In this document: one piece after another, positions 51,203 to 58,911 of the stretch
Layout of the letters: the number at the start of each line of letters is the position of its first letter
How positions within the stretch are numbered: the first letter of the stretch is position 1
Source of the DNA: UBA1479 sp048263775
Lineage (GTDB): Bacteria > Pseudomonadota > Alphaproteobacteria > Rhodospirillales > Casp-alpha2
Reading direction: 5' to 3'
Length of the DNA: 64,000 nucleotides
Assembly: GCA_048263775.1 (NCBI GenBank)
Contig: JBLXDU010000008.1
Span: 62,001 to 126,000 of the forward strand
The notes under the pieces: model-generated
The model's input: only the letters and a program-made list of their open reading frames with translations
Databases searched by the model: none
What the model was told of the DNA's origin: nothing
Position numbers and translations under genes: made by a program

Positions 51203-52024
51203 TCACGCCGGTGTCGGCTTCGACGGCGCGACGTCGACCCGCACGACGATGCCGGCCAGATCGTCACTGGGGGCCGGATACATTTCCATCACCAGCGGAT
51301 CATGCCCCGGCACCACATGGTCAGGGCTGTCGGCCAGACGGGCGACCTTTCGGTGGCCTTCCAGCATGTCGCCGATATGCAGGACCGTGGGGAACGGGTT
51401 CTTATGCCGCCAGTTGGCGAACAGATGCATGGCGTCCGACGCCAGCACCACCCAACCGCGCTCCGTCCAGGCCCGGACGAACATCATGCCCTGTGTATGG
51501 CCGCCGACATGGTGAAGGGTCAGGCCGGGAAACAGTTCTTCGTCGCCGTCGTGGAATTCGACCCGGTCCTTGTACAACTCGCGCAGCAGCAGGCAGACGT
51601 CGTCCGGATCGAAGGAATTGCGCAGCACCGGATAGCGCATGTAGCGCCCTGTGATATAGGCCATTTCCCGGTCCTGGATGTGGAAGGTCGCCTTGGGAAA
51701 CTTGTCGAAGTTGCCGCCGTGGTCGTAGTGCATATGGGTGATCACCACATCCGTGACCTCGGCCGGGTCGATGCCGATCAAATTTAAACTGTCTACCGGG
51801 CAGCGGAACATGGTGCGCCCGCGCCCGCAGCCCGATTTTTCGTTGAAGCCGGTATCGATGATCACGGTGCGGTTTTCCGACACGCAGGCCCAGACGAAAT
51901 AGTCGATGGGATAGGGCGCATCATGGGGGTCGGGCGGCTGCATGAAGTTCTGGGACTGGGGCCGCGGATCGTGAGTGCCGTACTTGATGGCGTACAGCTT
52001 GTAAGTCTCGCTGGGGTTGGTCAT
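51203..52024 (-). CDS. N-acyl homoserine lactonase-like metallo-beta-lactamase protein (copy 1)
   Basis: A 273-residue MBL-fold protein with the same motifs as its downstream paralog: THMHYDHGGN, GGHTQG, ASDAMH and PGHD. The start at 52024 (MTNPSETYKLYAIKYG) has AGGAGA about ten bases upstream. Differences from copy 2 cluster near FNEKSGCGRG and SFDPDDVCLLL, so the substrate may have diverged. It heads the lactonase-lactonase-MFS run. No LuxI/LuxR gene is in the window, so a quorum-quenching role is uncertain. Confidence 0.87.
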   Translation of the reverse strand: MTNPSETYKLYAIKYGTHDPRPQSQNFMQPPDPHDAPYPIDYFVWACVSENRTVIIDTGFNEKSGCGRGRTMFRCPVDSLNLIGIDPAEVTDVVITHMHYDHGGNFDKFPKATFHIQDREMAYITGRYMRYPVLRNSFDPDDVCLLLRELYKDRVEFHDGDEELFPGLTLHHVGGHTQGMMFVRAWTERGWVVLASDAMHLFANWRHKNPFPTVLHIGDMLEGHRKVARLADSPDHVVPGHDPLVMEMYPAPSDDLAGIVVRVDVAPSKPTPA

Positions 52025-52098
52025 TTTTTGATGTCTCCTCTTGGCGAGAAGCCTAAGCCGGGTCCCTGGCCCTCGCAAGTCCGCCGAACACGGCGCAT

Positions 52099-52112
52099 TT
52101 GACCCAGGTCAA
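52099..52112. promoter_or_regulatory. CRP/FNR/FixK-type box TTGACCCAGGTCAA
   Basis: A perfect match to TTGAYNNNNRTCAA, in the gap between the divergent lactonase copy 1 and the 67-residue gene. It is 36 bases before the small gene's ATG and about 75 bases before the lactonase ATG. It could act on either gene; no clear -10 was fixed. Confidence 0.5.
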
Positions 52113-52147
52113 TAGGCGGCGGGCGGCAGGGGTGCTAGACTGTGTCC

Positions 52148-52351
52148 ATGGACAGCCAAGAACTTATCGCCGCCATCAACATGGCGCTCACGGAAATGGA
52201 AGAACAGCCGGAGGACCTGCACGAGGTTCACCTGCGGCTTCTGGAGCTTCTCAACCAGTTGCGGGCCACGGGGGCGAACCTGCCGTCCGATCTGGTCGAA
52301 CTGGAAAAGCAATTGGCGGAGCACGTCGAGGGCGTCAAGCCCAAGGCCTAA
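52148..52351 (+). CDS. Small helical protein (67 aa), unknown
   Basis: A 67-residue protein, MDSQELIAAINMALTEMEEQ followed by a Leu/Glu-rich heptad-like stretch, ending VEGVKPKA. It looks like a short amphipathic coiled coil with no membrane segment. A GTG two codons earlier is an alternative start. It lies behind the FNR-type box and converges with the phosphoribosyltransferase gene after seven bases. No family was recognised. Confidence 0.6.
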   Translation: MDSQELIAAINMALTEMEEQPEDLHEVHLRLLELLNQLRATGANLPSDLVELEKQLAEHVEGVKPKA

Positions 52352-52358
52352 GGTCACC

Positions 52359-52886
52359 TTATGGCGTTTTCCGCCCGGCCAGCGGCGGAGCATAGGCAAG
52401 TGTTCCGTCCTGGTCTTCCGTATCCCAGGGAAAATGCACCCAGGTGTCCTGCGACACTTCGTGGATGAAGATATCCGGCAGGTCGCGGGCAGCGGGCTTG
52501 GCGTATAACGTGACGAACAGGGCATCCGGCAACAGATCCCGCGCCGCCCGCGCCGTTGCCCCCGTATCCACCAGATCATCGACCAGCAGCCATCCCGCCC
52601 CCTTGTCGGCGGTGGCGGCGTCCGGCGTTTTGAGCAACTGTACTTGGCCTTGGGATTTCACGTCATAGCTGGCGATGGCCAAGGTATCGATCAGGCGGAT
52701 GCCCATTTCACGGGCCAGGACGGCGGCCGGCACCATGCCGCCCCGGGTGATCGCGACGATGCCCTTCCATGGGGCTGCCCAGCGGCCGGGGGGCGGTGTG
52801 CTCAGCAGGCGGCCGGCAAGGGCGCGCGAGTCCGCATGGACTTCGGCCCAGGTGACGATGCGTTCCGGCGGCGGGGGAGGTGTCAT
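52359..52886 (-). CDS. gpt: Xanthine/purine phosphoribosyltransferase (Gpt-like)
   Basis: A 175-residue type I phosphoribosyltransferase. The PRPP loop is LLVDDLVDTGATARAA near residues 105-120, and IVAITRGGMVPAAVLAREMGIRLIDTL near 43-69 holds the N-terminal loop. The C-terminus DTWVHFPWDTED is typical of Gpt (xanthine-guanine PRT). The start at 52886 (MTPPPPPERIVTW) is chosen over a longer frame that runs into the lipoprotein gene. It salvages xanthine or guanine. Confidence 0.88.
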   Translation of the reverse strand: MTPPPPPERIVTWAEVHADSRALAGRLLSTPPPGRWAAPWKGIVAITRGGMVPAAVLAREMGIRLIDTLAIASYDVKSQGQVQLLKTPDAATADKGAGWLLVDDLVDTGATARAARDLLPDALFVTLYAKPAARDLPDIFIHEVSQDTWVHFPWDTEDQDGTLAYAPPLAGRKTP

Positions 52887-52960
52887 GGCGGGAATATTAA
52901 CGGGGCAGCCCGTATTTCCCAAGGGCTGAGGTTTCGGAAAACGGGGCCCAGAAACGGAAA

Positions 52961-52986
52961 AACCGGCGCCCACGCTGACGCCGGTT
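52961..52986 (-). terminator. Intrinsic terminator of the lipoprotein gene
   Basis: On the minus strand AACCGGCG (52986-52979) and CGCCGGTT (52968-52961) form a perfect 8-base stem with a 10-base loop, running into TTTTT. It lies 27 bases behind the lipoprotein stop. Confidence 0.7.
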
Positions 52987-53013
52987 ATCCGGATTTGCAG
53001 TGAATGTCGTGGT

Positions 53014-54192
53014 TTAACGAACGTACAAGTGAACTTCGTTTGTTTTGGCGGCCGCCAGGGTTTTGGCGGACACAGCCACCCGCGTCGGCGGCAGGCCCAT
53101 TTCCACCAGCGAACGCTTGACGTCTTCGGCGTGACGCTTGGCCTTGTTCGTGTTGATCGCGACGCGCGCGGCCCCACCGGCCGAGGGCGCCACCGCAACC
53201 AGGTCGAACACCGCGGCCGGATGGGTTTCAAGGGCGCGGCTGACAGCCGTGTACAGGGCTTGTTGATAGGGCACGTTCGGCCGATCGAAGCGGATCACCA
53301 CCAGGGGGCGGCGGCCCGACGTATCGGCGGGGGCGGCGACCTGATTGGCGCTTGGGCCGCGGCCGGTGACGGCGGCGTCAAGCAGCGACGAACCGAGTGA
53401 TTCGCCCTGTCGGATGCCGGCGGAAATCTGCACCAGATTGCGCTGTTCTGCCCCGATCCAGGTCGACTGCCGGCGCACGTCCTCGGTCACTTCGCGATGC
53501 AGGCGGTCGATCAGGACGACAGTCTGGTCGACTTCGTCCTCGAGAATGGCAAGCTGGCGGTGGTCTTCGTCGACGGCGCCGGACACCTTGAAGGCGGCGC
53601 GCACGCTTTCCGTCAGGAACGATGCCAGGGTGGAATCGCTGGCCACGCCGGTGGACAGCTTGTTCATTTCGCCGATGTCCTGGCTAAGGCGGTTCAGGTC
53701 CTGCTGTGCGGTGTTGAACTGCTGCACGAGAACCGGGTTGCCGCGGGTCGTGCCGACCTGCAGGCGCGATTTAACGGCGGCGATGGTGCCGTGGTACTGC
53801 TGCGAGCTTTCGACGATGCGCGAGCGCACGGACTGAAGCTGTTCATTGTGCTGCAGGATCGAGCTTTGCAGCTTCTGCAACTCATCGCGCAGTTCCTGGA
53901 CCTTTTTGCCGACGAAGGTTCCGGTCACGTCGCCCGGCGTCACGCCGGTCGGCACGAACTTGGTTGAACCCAGGGCAGGCTGATTGGCGGCCAAAACGGC
54001 CGCCTGCTGCGATGCGGCGTCTTGCGCGCTCGCCGTTTGCGGCGAAGCCGCTTCCGGTTGCGCGGTTTCTGTCGTTGTTTTGGCCGAAGGCTCGGATGCG
54101 TTCAACGAGGGCCACAGGTCCTCGTCGAATGAACATGCCCCCGTGAAAATCACGGCCCCCGCCAAAAGAACTCTCAGTTTCGGAAAACCCAT
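53014..54192 (-). CDS. Coiled-coil lipoprotein with OmpA-like C-terminal domain
   Basis: A 392-residue lipoprotein: signal and lipobox FTGAC at the N-terminus, an Ala/Gln/Thr-rich low-complexity region (about 35-75), a long coiled coil (VGKKVQELRDELQKLQSSIL to about 250), then a C-terminal domain from RPLVVIRFDRPN to the end (THETNEVHLYVR-like finish). That domain has OmpA-like strand/helix order but lacks clear NxxLSxxRA. The start at 54192 (MGFPKLRV) gives a proper signal; a longer frame to 54279 is unlikely. Envelope anchoring is the likely role. Confidence 0.75.
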   Translation of the reverse strand: MGFPKLRVLLAGAVIFTGACSFDEDLWPSLNASEPSAKTTTETAQPEAASPQTASAQDAASQQAAVLAANQPALGSTKFVPTGVTPGDVTGTFVGKKVQELRDELQKLQSSILQHNEQLQSVRSRIVESSQQYHGTIAAVKSRLQVGTTRGNPVLVQQFNTAQQDLNRLSQDIGEMNKLSTGVASDSTLASFLTESVRAAFKVSGAVDEDHRQLAILEDEVDQTVVLIDRLHREVTEDVRRQSTWIGAEQRNLVQISAGIRQGESLGSSLLDAAVTGRGPSANQVAAPADTSGRRPLVVIRFDRPNVPYQQALYTAVSRALETHPAAVFDLVAVAPSAGGAARVAINTNKAKRHAEDVKRSLVEMGLPPTRVAVSAKTLAAAKTNEVHLYVR

Positions 54193-54388
54193 CTCGTCCG
54201 CGAGCCCTTGGTTCTTCTCCGATAATAAACCGGAGTTGTTTTTAAATCCCCAGCGGGTATGTACGCAAACATACCCCACCCCTCAGTTTCCGGGCGAGTG
54301 TACTCAATGGCCCGGAGCACCACAAGTTCCTATTTTAATACGAAGATTCGGCGTTTGACGACCTTTAATCCAGGACGCCTCCTAGCGC

Positions 54389-54417
54389 TTGCAAACGGAG
54401 AAGTGCTGGAGTAGTGT
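54389..54417 (+). promoter_or_regulatory. Candidate tRNA-Arg promoter
   Basis: TTGCAA (54389-54394) is followed after 17 bases by TAGTGT (54412-54417); the start would be near 54424, 36 bases before the tRNA. A palindromic GGGGCCCC/GGGGCCC run (54435-54451) lies in the leader. Moderate support. Confidence 0.45.
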
Positions 54418-54459
54418 CCGGCTCCTTCCTGACGGGGGCCCCTTGGGGCCCAGTCACAA

Positions 54460-54536
54460 GCGCCCGTAGCTCAACTGGATAGAGCGTCTGACTACGGATC
54501 AGGAGGTTGGGAGTTCGAATCTTCCCGGGCGCGCCA
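54460..54536 (+). tRNA. tRNA-Arg (anticodon ACG), CCA encoded
   Basis: A 77-base tRNA. The acceptor stem pairs GCGCCCG (54460-54466) with CGGGCGC (54526-54532), discriminator G and an encoded CCA at 54534-54536. The D-arm is GCTCAACTGGATAGAGC, the anticodon loop CTACGGA carries ACG, and GTTCGAAT is the T-loop. It decodes CGU/CGC/CGA after A34 deamination. The flanking DNA shows no repeat of the 3' end, so no integrated element is evident. Confidence 0.96.
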
Positions 54537-54615
54537 TTTCCTCGAAAATAATCGACAAGTTTTTGGAAAAAGGTCCGCTACCGGCGGGCCCTACCGATGC
54601 TTGTTGGGCCTTCGA

Positions 54616-55749
54616 TTATTGGACGGGCACATTCAGGAACGTCAGCAATACGAAACGGTGGCCTTGGGTCACGGGCAGGACCTCGTGCAGCAGAGAGCAT
54701 GAGAACACCACCGCGGCGCCTTTTTCCGGGCGATACAGTTCCGGGCCGTATTCGGGAAAACGTAAATCACCGCCTTCGTAGTCGCCGGTGTTCAGGTTGA
54801 GCGTCACCGCGAATTTGCGGTGCTTGGTCGCCGGGCTGGTGTCGTCGCGGTGGACGGTGAAGAACCCCGCCTTCTCGGCCTTGTAGCAGCCGATCTTGAA
54901 GGTCTCTACCGTATAGCCTTCGAAATGGAAGGCCTTGGACACCTCGGGCACCAGACGCGGCATCAGCCGGTCCAGCAGCTTCTGCTCCAGGGCTTTGTCG
55001 CGCATGTAATAGTCTTCGCGCCGCTTGGTCGTCGGCACTACCTGTACGCCGCCGCCGGCCGACGATCCCACGGCGACCGTGCCATCGTCGCGCGGGCCGT
55101 TGTGCCACAGGCCGATCAGCCAAGCGCAGTCCTCAGGCTCCAGCGCACGGGGCACAAGCAGCGCCGGTGCCGCTCGCTGGACCACGGCCTGGTCGCGCCC
55201 GTGCCGCGCCTGGGTCAGCATTTCGGTCAGCCAACCGTCCAGGCCCGCAGCCCCGTCGCCGAGCCCACGCACGCCGATCAGGCGTTGATTGGGGTCGAGC
55301 ACATAGACCGCCGGCGCCGCGACGCCGGACAGCCCCGCGAACCCGTTGGTAATCTCGGACCCGGGGTCGGCCATCACCCGGTGCGGCCAGTCGGAGGCCT
55401 CTTTCTGGGCTGCTGCCACGGTGGTGTCGCCGGGCACCATGGTCGCGACCTGGGCGCCGCCGGCGCAGAGTACAGCGGGGTCGAGCCCGCCCGTGGTCAT
55501 GTCCGCAAGGTTCTGGCCGCCGGTGAACAGCAGAACCGTCGGCGCGCCAGTGACGGCTGAATAGAATTCGAAGGTCCGGCCATCGGAATCGCGGCAAGCG
55601 AACAGGGGCGTGTGATCCCCCGGGGCATATTGTGGGCGGGCAGGGGGCTCAAACAGGGTAGGTGCTGCTTTGATGTGGGGATCCTCCCTTGTGCGGCATG
55701 CGGCGGCAATGATAGCGAAGAAACGGTGTTCGACAACATTCGCTTGCAT
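54616..55749 (-). CDS. Thioredoxin-fold/peroxiredoxin-like + 2OG-Fe(II) oxygenase fusion
   Basis: Up to 377 residues in two parts. The first, YAPGDHTPLFACRDSDGRTF onward, resembles an AhpC/TSA-type thioredoxin fold but lacks the usual Cys. The second is a prolyl-4-hydroxylase-type oxygenase with HRDD (HxD iron ligands), distal His in LLHEVLP and Arg in GHRFVLLTF. ATG 55749 has no Shine-Dalgarno; a perfect AAGGGAGG lies upstream of an in-frame ATC at 55674, the only codon correctly spaced. The product may hydroxylate a protein. Confidence 0.75.
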   Translation of the reverse strand: MQANVVEHRFFAIIAAACRTREDPHIKAAPTLFEPPARPQYAPGDHTPLFACRDSDGRTFEFYSAVTGAPTVLLFTGGQNLADMTTGGLDPAVLCAGGAQVATMVPGDTTVAAAQKEASDWPHRVMADPGSEITNGFAGLSGVAAPAVYVLDPNQRLIGVRGLGDGAAGLDGWLTEMLTQARHGRDQAVVQRAAPALLVPRALEPEDCAWLIGLWHNGPRDDGTVAVGSSAGGGVQVVPTTKRREDYYMRDKALEQKLLDRLMPRLVPEVSKAFHFEGYTVETFKIGCYKAEKAGFFTVHRDDTSPATKHRKFAVTLNLNTGDYEGGDLRFPEYGPELYRPEKGAAVVFSCSLLHEVLPVTQGHRFVLLTFLNVPVQ

Positions 55750-55776
55750 GGTGGCTGGTTGCATCGTTCTTGTCGG

Positions 55777-57237
55777 ATGGATACAAGTCGCGCGGGCCGG
55801 ATCGGCCGCCCCGTACAAGCCCAGACAATCACGGTGATCGACGTGCAAACCGTTTCCGCATATGCCCGCTTGTTGCATCAGGACCGCGCCCAGGCGGCCC
55901 TTGCGTGCGCCGTCTGCCTGATCGCCGCCCTGTTTCAGACCTTGGTCCCGCCCTATACCCGCCCGGTTGCCGACGCCATGCAGTACGCCGGCATGGCTGC
56001 TTCGCTGGCCGATGCCATGGTGTCGGATTGGGGGCGGGCGAATGAAATTCTGGGAACGTTTTTCGGCCCGGTTTATCCAATTTTTGTCGGCGTGCTGGCA
56101 TTGGTCGATACGGACCTCGCGCAGGCCTTGAAATGCGTTTCCCAGGACGGTGCTGTCTGTGACCTAAGCGGATTGACGACGTTGTTCGTTGTTCAAGCCG
56201 TCCTCTCGGCGTTCACGGTGTTCTTCATCTTCCTGGCCGCGCGCCGGCTCACCGGGGATGCGCGCATCGCTTGGCTCACGCTGGTGATCGTGCTGGCGAC
56301 CAAGTGTTTTACTCATTACGCGGGGCTGATTCTGACGGAAACCCCGACCTTCTTCTTTATGGGACTGTTTAGCTGGATGCTGGCCCGGATCCTGTCCGAC
56401 CCGGCCCCCGGGCGACGTGACGCCGCCTTGGCCGGCGCGGCGCTTGCCGGCGCGGCGCTCACGCGGGCGTCCTATGTATACCTTCTTTACTTCATGGTGC
56501 CGGTGATCGTTTTGTGGTGGCGCTTTGGGCGCGACCGGGTGTGGACAGACGCCACCGTCGCTGCCGCGTGCTTCGCCGCCGGTGCGGCAGGTATTCTGGT
56601 GCCCTGGTGGATCAGAAACTATGTCGGTTTCGACCTTGCCGGCATCAGCGGCGATTACGGGGCCCGGATCTTTGTCGAGCGCTTGGCATACAATCTCATG
56701 ACTTGGCGGGAATGGGGGGTCAGTTTCATCTACTGGCTACCTGATTTTGGGGACAGCCTTGCGACGGCCGTGTTCTCGGAGGAGCAGGTTCGGCGGCTGT
56801 CCTGGTACCACCCGGATTCTTTCTACATGATGGGGCGCGGCCAGTTTTATCATGATGTGCGGGCCGCCTCCGGGGCGCAGGACAATCCGCTAGGCTATAT
56901 GCTCAGGGAATACGTATGGCGTGATCTGGGCAAGCATCTGGCGGTCACGGTGTCGCTCGCCCTGCGCGGCCAATGGGTTGGCAATTACGCCAGCCTGATC
57001 GGGTTCATCCTTTTACCGGCCTGTATTTGGATTCTAGCCCGCCGTGGTCGTGCAGGCACGTTCCTGGTGTTCTGTCTGCCGCCTTATTTCATGTTGGGGC
57101 TTTACGCGTTTGTGTCCGTCAACGTGGTTCGCTACAACGAGCCGCTGATCGCCGTGTTCGCGCTCAGCGGCGCAACAGTCATCGTCCACCTGATCGCGCT
57201 GGGCGTGGGCCGTCTGCGCCGAATAAGGGGACAATGA
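55777..57237 (+). CDS. ArnT/PMT-like polytopic glycosyltransferase (GT39/83 type)
   Basis: About 486 residues with ten or more membrane helices; the first helix starts near AALACAVCLIAALFQTL and the next loop has PVADAMQYAGMAASLAD, an acidic motif typical of lipid-linked sugar transferases. It may transfer a sugar from a polyprenyl carrier to an envelope acceptor. The start is uncertain: ATG 55777 or GTG 55834; neither has a clear Shine-Dalgarno. The stop overlaps the next small gene (ATGA), so they are coupled. Confidence 0.7.
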   Translation: MDTSRAGRIGRPVQAQTITVIDVQTVSAYARLLHQDRAQAALACAVCLIAALFQTLVPPYTRPVADAMQYAGMAASLADAMVSDWGRANEILGTFFGPVYPIFVGVLALVDTDLAQALKCVSQDGAVCDLSGLTTLFVVQAVLSAFTVFFIFLAARRLTGDARIAWLTLVIVLATKCFTHYAGLILTETPTFFFMGLFSWMLARILSDPAPGRRDAALAGAALAGAALTRASYVYLLYFMVPVIVLWWRFGRDRVWTDATVAAACFAAGAAGILVPWWIRNYVGFDLAGISGDYGARIFVERLAYNLMTWREWGVSFIYWLPDFGDSLATAVFSEEQVRRLSWYHPDSFYMMGRGQFYHDVRAASGAQDNPLGYMLREYVWRDLGKHLAVTVSLALRGQWVGNYASLIGFILLPACIWILARRGRAGTFLVFCLPPYFMLGLYAFVSVNVVRYNEPLIAVFALSGATVIVHLIALGVGRLRRIRGQ

Positions 57238-57344
57238 CGGCCTATTTGACGCTCGCCGGTTTCCTGTTGATGGTTGTCGCCGGGCAGGCCTGTTTCAGGA
57301 AAGCCACCTTGGATGGTATTTTTCAATCATTCATCAACAAGTAA
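57234..57344 (+). pseudogene. Truncated EmrE/ArnE-like membrane protein (36 aa)
   Basis: A 36-residue frame, MTAYLTLAGFLLMVVAGQAC then FRKATLDGIFQSFINK. The helix followed by A-G-Q-x-x-x-(R/K)-K matches the first helix of small multidrug-resistance and ArnE/ArnF-type flippase subunits. It ends where the second helix should begin, so it looks like a remnant. It begins with ATGA overlapping the ArnT-like stop, the position expected of a lipid-linked sugar flippase. It may be a decayed partner or a short functional peptide. Confidence 0.5.
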
Positions 57345-57515
57345 CCGCACGGCGGGTTTGCAATCTAAAGCGTTGTGACATTCATTTGGGAAACGCCGCT
57401 GTGCACAATGCCTCTGTCAGCGGCTGACCATCGCCCCGGAAGATCGTAATGCGGGTGCCGCTTGGTTAGGGGGCCTCGTGGATCGCTTAGGGTTCAAGGA
57501 AACGTAAGAAACGAC

Positions 57516-58787
57516 ATGGTCGCCATTCTGATCCCCGTCGCCGCCTTGTTCCTCAGTTTCGGTATCCTGCTGGCCGGCAACGGGCTTCAGGGCACTTTGT
57601 TGCCCGTGCGCGCGGGCATCGAGGGGTTTTCCCCCTTTGCTATTGGCGTCATGGGGGCGTCTTTTTATTTGGGCTACATCCTGTCCTGCTTCTTTGCCCC
57701 GCGCATCGTTGCGCGGGTCGGCCATATTCGGTCGTTCACCGTGTTCGGCACGATCGCGTCGGCGGCGCAACTCATGCACGTCGTCTTGGTCGATCCGGTC
57801 GCCTGGTGGGGGTTACGTTTCATCACTGGGGCTTGCCTGTGCGGACTCTATATGGTCATGGAAAGCTGGATCAACGAGCGCGCGGGCAAGGAACACCGCG
57901 GGCGCATCCTATCCGTCTATCAGATCGTCAACCTGGGTGCGGTGACTGTCGGCCAGGTTCTGTTGAATCTGTACGAGCCAGCCGGGTTCGAATTGTTCGT
58001 GGTCGCTGCTGTGCTGGTCTCCATCGCCCTGGTACCCGTGGCGTTGACGCGGGCCACGGCGCCGCATCCGCTGCAGCAGGTGCGCATTCGCATTCCCCGT
58101 GTTTACGCCATCTCACCCGTCGGCGTAGTCGCATGTCTGACCGTCGGACTGATCAACGGCGCGGTATGGACCTTGGTCCCCTTGTTCGCGCAAAGCGCCC
58201 TCACGTCGATCGCTGAACTGTCTCTGTTCATGAGCCTGCTCATCCTGGGTGGTGCTGTCTTCCAATGGCCGCTGGGGCGCTGGTCGGATCTGATCGATCG
58301 GCGCTGGGTGATCATCATGATCTGCGTCGGTGGCGGGCTCAGCGCCGTGGCGCTTGTGATGTTCGGCGAAATCTCGCGGATCGCCATGTATGGTCTCGCC
58401 TTTGTCTATGGTGGGTTTACCTTCGCGCTTTATGCCATCGCCATCGCCCACGCCAACGATCAGGCAGAGCCCGAGGACTTCGTCGAAATCGCCTCGACCC
58501 TGATCCTGGTGTTCGCAATCGGCGCGGTTGTCGGGCCGATGCTGGCGTCCGGGGTGGTCGAGCTGGCCGGCCCCAATGCCTTCTTTGCCTATTCGGCGGT
58601 CATTCATTTCCTGACTGCCGTCTTCGCCTTCTACCGCATGCAGCGCCGTGCGGGCGTCCTGCCCGAAGACAAGGAAGATTTCGTCGCCGTCCCCCGTGCA
58701 TCGCCGGAAGTCATCAGCATCGATCCGCGTGGCCTCGACACGGAGCCGGGCGACGATGGTGACGGGGAAACCTACAAGGGCGGCTGA
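57516..58787 (+). CDS. MFS transporter (YcaD/sugar-phosphate-like subgroup)
   Basis: A 423-residue carrier with 12 hydrophobic segments. GASFYLGYILSCFFAPRIVARVGHIR shows the loop 2-3 pattern and MVMESWINERAGKEHRGRILSVYQIVN the amphipathic N-domain end; FQWPLGRWSDLIDRR is the loop 8-9 counterpart. The ATG at 57516 starts just before the first helix; the frame extends to 57462. A 40-residue polar tail follows helix 12. Substrate unknown; it lies 172 bases behind the truncated gene, likely its own unit. Confidence 0.85.
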   Translation: MVAILIPVAALFLSFGILLAGNGLQGTLLPVRAGIEGFSPFAIGVMGASFYLGYILSCFFAPRIVARVGHIRSFTVFGTIASAAQLMHVVLVDPVAWWGLRFITGACLCGLYMVMESWINERAGKEHRGRILSVYQIVNLGAVTVGQVLLNLYEPAGFELFVVAAVLVSIALVPVALTRATAPHPLQQVRIRIPRVYAISPVGVVACLTVGLINGAVWTLVPLFAQSALTSIAELSLFMSLLILGGAVFQWPLGRWSDLIDRRWVIIMICVGGGLSAVALVMFGEISRIAMYGLAFVYGGFTFALYAIAIAHANDQAEPEDFVEIASTLILVFAIGAVVGPMLASGVVELAGPNAFFAYSAVIHFLTAVFAFYRMQRRAGVLPEDKEDFVAVPRASPEVISIDPRGLDTEPGDDGDGETYKGG

Positions 58788-58811
58788 CACGATGACCGTG
58801 CCGCGCGGCGA

Positions 58812-58840
58812 TTGACCTGGGCTTCGGAAATTCCGATAAC
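58812..58840 (+). promoter_or_regulatory. Promoter of the CoA-transferase gene
   Basis: TTGACC (58812-58817) and GATAAC (58835-58840) with an exact 17-base spacer; transcription should start near 58847, 65 bases before the ATG. Inverted repeats overlap the -10 and start site. Confidence 0.65.
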
Positions 58841-58862
58841 GGCAGATCGGAATTGTATACAA
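58829..58862 (+). promoter_or_regulatory. Operator candidates: AATTCCGAT repeat and TTGTATACAA
   Basis: AATTCCGAT (58829-58837) and ATCGGAATT (58846-58854) are perfect inverted repeats with an 8-base spacer, covering the -10. Next to them TTGTATACAA (58853-58862) is a perfect palindrome matching the GntR consensus TNGTNNACNA. Both would block RNA polymerase when bound. No regulator gene is adjacent. Confidence 0.55.
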
Positions 58863-58911
58863 GGCCTGGGCAGCAAAGAACCGGGCCACGCCGTCTTTGG
58901 AGAGGAAACAC

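Noticed and set aside
54460..57344. Genomic island at tRNA-Arg
   Set aside because: No integrase, no repeat of the tRNA 3' end and no sharp composition break were found in the window.
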